A DNA stretch of 18,545 nt from the NCBI GenBank assembly GCA_934661735.1, contig CAKUJN010000041.1, positions 1-18,545 of the forward strand. The letters run 5' to 3'. Below, piece by piece: positions 14,265-18,545 of the stretch; the first letter of the stretch is position 1; every line of letters begins with the position of its first letter. This DNA comes from an uncultured Oscillospiraceae bacterium (GTDB taxonomy: Bacteria > Bacillota > Clostridia > Oscillospirales > Oscillospiraceae). Made by a program: the position numbers and the translations under genes. The notes beneath the pieces are model-generated. The model was not told where the DNA came from. It saw only the letters and a list, made by a program, of their open reading frames with translations, and searched no databases.

Positions 14265-14295
14265 GAGGGGGAGGGCTTTTGCCCTCCCTCTTTTT
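14265..14295 (+). terminator. Intrinsic terminator downstream of acsB
   Basis: GAGGGGGAGGGC (14265–14276) pairs with GCCCTCCCTCTT (14281–14292) around TTTT, with two wobbles, followed by the T-run 14288–14295 region ending TTTTT. This is a standard terminator 110 bases after the acsB stop. The intervening bases carry further GC-rich repeats (for example GTCCGG with CCGGAC) that could form an upstream competing structure. Confidence 0.8.
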
Positions 14296-14344
14296 CGGCC
14301 GGACGCACGAAGCGCGCCGCGGCCGATTCCGGAGATACGAACAG

Positions 14345-14409
14345 GGGAGGCAGGTACATCCGGCCTCCCGAGGCCGGCAGACAGGCGCGTCGCACGCGAT
14401 GCGGCGCGC
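14345..14409 (+). promoter_or_regulatory. Alternative hairpins in the acsV leader
   Basis: GGGAGGC (14345–14351) can pair with GCCTCCC (14363–14369). The same central bases, read as CCGGCCT (14360–14366), can instead pair perfectly with AGGCCGG (14371–14377) around CCCG. The two stems exclude one another. A third stem, GCGCGTCGC with GCGGCGCGC (14385–14393 with 14401–14409, one wobble), follows. This 304-base spacer (14154–14457) contains no gene that I can support and no clear sigma-A promoter for acsV. The arrangement resembles a switch or attenuator, but no known riboswitch core is recognised. Confidence 0.4.
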
Positions 14410-14457
14410 AGATGAAAATGGTCCCTGAAATTCGTACACGAAAGGAGCACACACCCC

Positions 14458-16389
14458 ATGTATCAGGTCACATTCCGCTTTGAAAACAGTCAGGACGAGG
14501 TCAAGGCATTTGCCGCGCCCGACGCCACGCTGCTGGAGGTTGCAAAAAGCAGCAACGTCGCAATCGACGCGCCGTGCAACGGCAACGGCTCCTGCGGCAA
14601 ATGCCGCGTGAAGCTGCTGGAGGGCACGCTTTCCGGACCGCAGACCGGCCATATCACGGACGAGGAATATGCCGACGGCTGGCGGCTGAGCTGCGCAAGC
14701 AAGATTGCCTCCGACGTGGTCGTCATGGTGCCGGATATTGCCTCGGCGTACAAGAGCCGCATGAAAACGGCCGACCTGTCCACTGGCAGAGAAGTGGAAA
14801 TTTTCTATAAATTACAGCGCGATTTGCAGGACGCGGGCATTACGTTCCAGAATGACTCATTTGTGCAGGCGTGGCTGGAAATGGACGAGCCGACGCTGGA
14901 CGACACCATGCCGGACACCGAGCGGCTGATCCGCGCGGTACAGGACGTCGAGCAGTGCGGGGACGTGCGTCTGAGCTATCATGTGGTCCGGAAGCTGGCA
15001 AAAACGCTGCGCGAGGGGAACTTCAAGGTGACATTCTCCGGTGTGCGCAGCGGCGATACGCTCACGGTCATCGACGTGACGGAAAAGCGCTCCGCGCCGT
15101 ATTACGGCTGCGCCATCGATATTGGCACCACGACCGTCACGGGCGTTCTGATGGACCTGAGCGACGGCTCGATTGTCGCCAAGGCCTCCGCCGGCAACGG
15201 CCAGATCCGCTACGGTGCGGACGTGATCAACCGCATCATCGAGCAGGGAAAGCCTGGCGGCGTCAAGCGCCTTCAGGATGCGATTCTCAAGGAGACGCTG
15301 CGTCCGATGGTTGCGCTGATGTGCAGCACCGCGGGCATTACGGCCGACCGGATTTTCCGCGCCGCCATTGCCGGCAATACGACGATGAACCATCTGCTTC
15401 TCGGGGTTGACGCCGAGCCGGTCCGCATGGAGCCGTATATCCCGACGTTTTTCCAGTGGCGCGGCCTGCGCGCCAAGGATCTCGGCTTCCCCGCAAATCC
15501 GGACGCGGAAATCCTGATTTCGCCGAACATCGGCTCGTATGTCGGCGGCGATATCACGGCGGGCGCACTGACCAGTCTGATCTGGGACAGGGATGAGTTC
15601 TCCCTGTTCATCGACCTTGGCACCAACGGCGAGCTGGTGTTCGGCAACCGCGATTTCATGATGTCGTGCGCGTGTTCGGCCGGTCCCGCCTTTGAGGGCG
15701 GCGATATCTCCTGCGGCATGCGCGCCACCGACGGTGCGGTCGAGGCTGTCACAATCGACAGAGATACAATGGAGCCGACGCTCCGAATTGTCGGCGGCGC
15801 GGAGCAGAAGCCGGTCGGCATCTGCGGCTCGGGCATCATCGATATCATCGCCGAGCTGTACCGCACGTCGATCATCTCGGCCAAGGGCCAGTTTGTCCGC
15901 GAGGGGAGTCGCGTCGCGCGCGATCAGCACGGCATGGGAAGGTATATCCTTGCGACAAAGGACGAGAGCGAAACGGGTCGCGAGATTTCGATCACGGAGG
16001 TCGACATCGACTCGTTCATCCGCGCAAAGGCCGCGATTTTTTCCGCAATCAATATCATGCTTTCAAGCCTTGATATGGATGTGAGCGTGCTGGAGCATGT
16101 GTACGTCGCGGGCGGCATCGGATCGGGCATCAACATGGAAAACGCTGTGCGCATCGGCATGTTCCCCGACATTGACCGGAGCCTCTATGAATATATCGGC
16201 AACTCGTCGCTGGCTGGCGCCTACGCCATGGCGCGCTCGGACTGCGCGGTCGACAAGGTCGACGAGCTGGCGTCGAATATGACCTATATGGAGCTGTCCA
16301 CCAATCCACGCTATATGGACGAGTTTGTCGCGGCGTGCTTCCTCCCGCACACAAACCGCGAGCTGTTCCCGTCCAGCATTCAGGAGTAA
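14458..16389 (+). CDS. acsV: Corrinoid reductive activator (AcsV/RACE, ferredoxin–ASKHA ATPase)
   Basis: A 643-residue protein that reactivates cob(II)alamin of the corrinoid iron-sulfur protein by ATP-driven electron transfer. The N-terminal domain (1 to about 95) is a plant-type [2Fe-2S] ferredoxin with Cys40, Cys46, Cys49 and Cys79 (APCNGNGSCGKC and LSCASK). After a linker domain, the C-terminal ASKHA ATPase shows GCAIDIGTTTVTGVL at about 217–231 (phosphate-1), FIDLGTNGELVFGN at about 384–397 (phosphate-2) and YVAGGIGSG near the end. The family is DUF4445. It follows the acsB terminator and a structured leader; AAAGGAG at 14440–14446 precedes the ATG. Its position next to acsCE and acsB supports the AcsV assignment over activators of O-demethylases. 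Confidence 0.92.
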   Translation: MYQVTFRFENSQDEVKAFAAPDATLLEVAKSSNVAIDAPCNGNGSCGKCRVKLLEGTLSGPQTGHITDEEYADGWRLSCASKIASDVVVMVPDIASAYKSRMKTADLSTGREVEIFYKLQRDLQDAGITFQNDSFVQAWLEMDEPTLDDTMPDTERLIRAVQDVEQCGDVRLSYHVVRKLAKTLREGNFKVTFSGVRSGDTLTVIDVTEKRSAPYYGCAIDIGTTTVTGVLMDLSDGSIVAKASAGNGQIRYGADVINRIIEQGKPGGVKRLQDAILKETLRPMVALMCSTAGITADRIFRAAIAGNTTMNHLLLGVDAEPVRMEPYIPTFFQWRGLRAKDLGFPANPDAEILISPNIGSYVGGDITAGALTSLIWDRDEFSLFIDLGTNGELVFGNRDFMMSCACSAGPAFEGGDISCGMRATDGAVEAVTIDRDTMEPTLRIVGGAEQKPVGICGSGIIDIIAELYRTSIISAKGQFVREGSRVARDQHGMGRYILATKDESETGREISITEVDIDSFIRAKAAIFSAINIMLSSLDMDVSVLEHVYVAGGIGSGINMENAVRIGMFPDIDRSLYEYIGNSSLAGAYAMARSDCAVDKVDELASNMTYMELSTNPRYMDEFVAACFLPHTNRELFPSSIQE

Positions 16390-16392
16390 TCG

Positions 16393-17013
16393 ATGCAGAT
16401 ACAGAACAACAAGGAAGAGGTCCCGTTTGCGCATTACTGCGCGCGCTACCGCTGCTTCATCCCCGAGGAGGCGGCCGCGCGCTGCGGCGTGCGCTTTGAC
16501 GCGGAGAAGAGTGAATTTGAAATCACACTTCTGGGCGTGAAATACCGGCTGTCGTGGCCGGAATACGCCATCCGTGCAGAGCGTGCGGACGCGTTCGCGC
16601 TGAAAAGCCTGCCGTGCCAGACATTCCTGCTCCGGTTTCTTCTGGAGGGAAAGCGCGCGCAGCCGTCCGGCGGCTTTGTCACGTTCCGCGAGATGCCGTG
16701 GGGTGAGATGTACATCGGCCCGTATACCGGCCGGTGCCTGACACGTGCGGCGTTTACCTTCGGCACGCGCACGGCGAAATTCCGTGCGGCATGTGAAAAA
16801 ATGGGGGCAATGACGCTGAACCACGGCGACGCGGGGTATCAGTTTACGCTTCTGGACGGCTATGTCATGCAGATCATGGTCTGGGAGGGCGACGAGGAGT
16901 TCGCGCCCACGGCACAGATTCTGTATTCCGACAACTTTGCCGACGGCTTTGCCGCTGAGGATCGCGTGGTTGCGGGCGATATTCTGATTTCCGCGATCAA
17001 ACAACAAATGTAA
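16393..17013 (+). CDS. DUF3786 family protein, linked to CODH/ACS
   Basis: A 206-residue soluble protein of the DUF3786 family. Recognisable features are the C-terminal APTAQILYSDNFADGFAAED followed by VVAGDILISAI, and the central VTFREMPWGEMYIGPYTGRC. Four cysteines (in HYCARYRCF, RCGVRF and SLPCQTF) are in the N-terminal half, but no clear metal-site spacing is apparent. DUF3786 genes are often found beside CODH/ACS and corrinoid genes in anaerobes, so an accessory role in corrinoid or acetyl-CoA synthase function is the usual guess; the molecular function is not established. The ATG lies three bases after the acsV stop and uses the end of that gene (CAGGAG) as its ribosome-binding site, so translation is coupled. 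Confidence 0.82.
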   Translation: MQIQNNKEEVPFAHYCARYRCFIPEEAAARCGVRFDAEKSEFEITLLGVKYRLSWPEYAIRAERADAFALKSLPCQTFLLRFLLEGKRAQPSGGFVTFREMPWGEMYIGPYTGRCLTRAAFTFGTRTAKFRAACEKMGAMTLNHGDAGYQFTLLDGYVMQIMVWEGDEEFAPTAQILYSDNFADGFAAEDRVVAGDILISAIKQQM

Positions 17014-17026
17014 CAGGAGAAGCGAC

Positions 17027-17998
17027 ATGGAGTTTATTTACAAGGGCCTGAACGGAACGTTCGAACGCGTGATCGTCACCGATGAGGAAATCGACCGCCA
17101 GCTTCTGCGGCTGCGTCAGCAGATGCCGTGCGTAAAAGCCGTGGACCGTCCGGCAAAGCTCGGCGACGAGGTGATGATGGATTACGCAGGCTTCGTCGAC
17201 GGAAAGCAGTTTGACGGCGGCACGGCGCAGAAGCAGACGCTTTTGCTTGGCAGCGGGATGTTTATCCCTGGCTTTGAAGAGCAGCTGGTCGGCAAATGCG
17301 CGGGTGACGAGGTTACGGTGCATGTGACGTTCCCGAAGGACTACCGCGCGGAGGATCTGGCGGGCAGGGATGCGGAATTCCGCTGCAAAATCCATGAGGT
17401 TCGCGAAAAGGGCGACTATGAATCCGACGACGCGTTTGCAAAGACCGTCGGCGAGTGCAATTCCTACGCCGAAATGCGCATGAAAATGGCCGAAAGCCTG
17501 CGCGCGTATTACGACGACCGGTCGGAAATGGAGCTTCAGGACAAGCTCATCCGGCAGGCAGCGGCAACGCTGGACTTCACGCCGGAGGCGGACGAGGTGG
17601 AAAAGGCCATCGACGCACAGCTGGAGACGATGCAGGCGCAGCTTGCGCAGCGCGGCCTGTCGCTGGAGGCCTACTGCCAGTTCAGCGGCAGCGACATGCA
17701 GAAGCTGCGCGAGGATGCACGTGCCGACGCAGAGAGCAATCTGCGCATCCAGAAGGCCGCCATGCGCATTGCAGAGCTGGAAAATCTGACGGTGGACGAC
17801 CATGACATCGCGGGCGAGCTGGCCGAGATCTGCCGCCAGAACCACATGACCATGGAGCAGCTGCGGCCGTATTATGACGCGGAGTTTGAGCGCAGAGTGC
17901 TTCAGAATCTGCGCATGAAAAAGGCGATTGCGCTGGTGCGTGCGCAGGCCAATGTGACCGAGACGACCGCGCCGGAGATCAAGCGGAGTGAAAACTGA
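17027..17998 (+). CDS. Trigger-factor-like FKBP peptidyl-prolyl isomerase lacking the ribosome-binding domain
   Basis: A 323-residue protein. After a short N-terminal stretch (1 to about 38), an FKBP-type isomerase domain spans about 40–128 (KLGDEVMMDYAGFVDGKQFD, LLLGSGMFIPGFEEQLVGKC and VHVTFPKDYRAEDLAG). Residues about 130–315 resemble the helical chaperone C-terminal domain of trigger factor. Normal trigger factor is about 430 residues with an N-terminal ribosome-docking domain carrying a GFRxGK-type loop; neither fits here. The start is firm (ACAGGAGAAGCG before ATG at 17027), and no in-frame upstream extension is possible because DUF3786 ends 13 bases earlier. So this is a domain-lacking homologue, not an annotation error. 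Placement after acsV and DUF3786 suggests a chaperone dedicated to pathway proteins (inference). Confidence 0.85.
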   Translation: MEFIYKGLNGTFERVIVTDEEIDRQLLRLRQQMPCVKAVDRPAKLGDEVMMDYAGFVDGKQFDGGTAQKQTLLLGSGMFIPGFEEQLVGKCAGDEVTVHVTFPKDYRAEDLAGRDAEFRCKIHEVREKGDYESDDAFAKTVGECNSYAEMRMKMAESLRAYYDDRSEMELQDKLIRQAAATLDFTPEADEVEKAIDAQLETMQAQLAQRGLSLEAYCQFSGSDMQKLREDARADAESNLRIQKAAMRIAELENLTVDDHDIAGELAEICRQNHMTMEQLRPYYDAEFERRVLQNLRMKKAIALVRAQANVTETTAPEIKRSEN

Positions 17999-18020
17999 GC
18001 GCTGTATTTCAATACGCCTG

Positions 18021-18054
18021 CGCCGCCGCGGCAGACCCTGCCGCGGCGGCGTTT
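18021..18054 (+). terminator. Strong terminator hairpin ending the acsV operon
   Basis: CGCCGCCGCGGCAG (18021–18034) and its exact complement (18038–18051) form a 14-bp GC stem with an ACC loop, followed by TTTCAT. The T-run is short but the stem is very stable. It lies 23 bases after the trigger-factor-like gene and before the fhs promoter. Confidence 0.75.
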
Positions 18055-18125
18055 CATATGCATGCGGCGGTAAAAAATTGTTCAGTTTGCACAGCTTTTC
18101 TTCCGAATGATGGTCGTTTTGCACA

Positions 18126-18154
18126 TTGACTTCCGGCGGCGCAAATGTTATTCT
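18126..18154 (+). promoter_or_regulatory. Promoter of fhs
   Basis: TTGACT (18126–18131) and TATTCT (18149–18154) have a 17-base spacer, and TG at 18146–18147 gives an extended -10. This is one of the strongest promoter matches in the window. Predicted start near 18161 leaves a leader of about 128 bases. Confidence 0.75.
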
Positions 18155-18164
18155 ATTGTCGAAC

Positions 18165-18263
18165 CGATATAAAAATATCGATTCAGAATTCGGCGCCGAG
18201 GTACGTGAATTTTGGAAGCGCGGCGTCAGATATCATTCTCCACAGGGGATGTTAAGACCCCTG
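18165..18263 (+). other. Structured 5' leader of fhs
   Basis: The roughly 128-base leader contains CGATAT/ATATCG (18165–18170 with 18175–18180, AAAA loop) at its very start and CAGGGG/CCCCTG (18243–18248 with 18258–18263, 9-base loop) shortly before the AGGAGG ribosome-binding site. Between them are short palindromes (GAATTC, CGGCGCCG). I looked for the folate (THF) riboswitch core and did not recognise it. No open reading frame of note is present. Confidence 0.4.
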
Positions 18264-18288
18264 CGGATTCCTTAAGGAGGAAAACACC

Positions 18289-18545
18289 ATGGCAATCAAT
18301 TTCGTAGACGGCAAGTATGTACATCCCGACGGCCACGTCACGCTGGACCCGACCGTGTACAAGGACTGGCAGATCGCTGAGGAAGCGGAAAAGGCTCTGC
18401 CTCCGGTAGACTATTTCCGTGAGAAGCTCGGCCTGCTGCCCGAGGAGATCATCCCCTACGGCAAGACCCCGAAGATCGACTTCATCAAGGTCATGAACCG
18501 CCTGAAGGATAAGCCCGACGGCAAGTTCATCGAAGTCACCGCCAT
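18289..18545 (+). CDS. fhs: Formate–tetrahydrofolate ligase, N-terminal part (partial)
   Basis: The gene runs off the right edge after 85 codons. The enzyme activates formate as 10-formyl-THF with ATP, the first THF step of the methyl branch. Family features visible are WQIAEEAEKALPPVDYFREK, LGLLPEEIIPYGKTPKIDF and the beginning of the nucleotide-binding region, DGKFIEVTA. About 22 residues precede the usual starting point of the family (MAINFVDGKYVHPDGHVTLD), an N-terminal extension. The start is well supported by AGGAGG at 18275–18280, 8 bases upstream. It has its own promoter and leader and follows the acsV-operon terminator. Confidence 0.9.
   Translation, partial: MAINFVDGKYVHPDGHVTLDPTVYKDWQIAEEAEKALPPVDYFREKLGLLPEEIIPYGKTPKIDFIKVMNRLKDKPDGKFIEVTA

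Overview
The window comes from a GC-rich, spore-forming Gram-positive anaerobe of the class Clostridia. An Oscillospiraceae-like gut lineage is my guess from gene content and codon use. The support is a Firmicutes-type map–infA–rpmJ–rpsM–rpsK–rpsD–rpoA–rplQ segment, a spoVAC sporulation gene, strong AGGAGG ribosome-binding sites, and a nearly contiguous Wood-Ljungdahl (reductive acetyl-CoA) gene set.

Region 1 (1–3829) is the end of the large ribosomal-protein/RNA polymerase operon: the 3' part of map, a KOW-domain RNA-binding protein, infA (TTG start), rpmJ, rpsM, rpsK, rpsD, rpoA and rplQ, closed by an A/T-flanked terminator. Region 2 (3834–5078) holds an isolated spoVAC and a divergent plsY with its own promoter. 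A strong bidirectional terminator lies between plsY and the convergent csoR-type gene.

Region 3 (5100–6536) looks like a nickel-handling locus. A CsoR/RcnR/InrS-family metal sensor on the minus strand carries a His-rich N-terminus. It is divergent from a His/Cys-rich protein, a CooT-type nickel-binding protein and a small unknown protein. The shared upstream region contains a candidate G-tract inverted-repeat operator and promoters in both directions.

Region 4 (6704–18545) is the Wood-Ljungdahl cluster: metF, cooC (nickel-insertion ATPase), acsD, an unusual acsC–acsE fusion, acsB, acsV (corrinoid reductive activator), a DUF3786 protein, a trigger-factor-like protein lacking the ribosome-binding domain, and the start of fhs. 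MetF makes methyl-THF. The AcsE half of the fusion passes the methyl to the corrinoid of AcsC/AcsD, AcsV rescues inactive corrinoid, AcsB condenses methyl, CO and CoA, and CooC/CooT/His-rich proteins plausibly supply nickel. No CO dehydrogenase (acsA/cooS) or metV gene is present here.

The most notable items are the AcsC–AcsE fusion, the nickel-sensor/chaperone locus with matching His-rich segments, the clipped trigger factor embedded in the pathway cluster, and several strong hairpins in the leaders and spacers, including a mutually exclusive pair before acsV.
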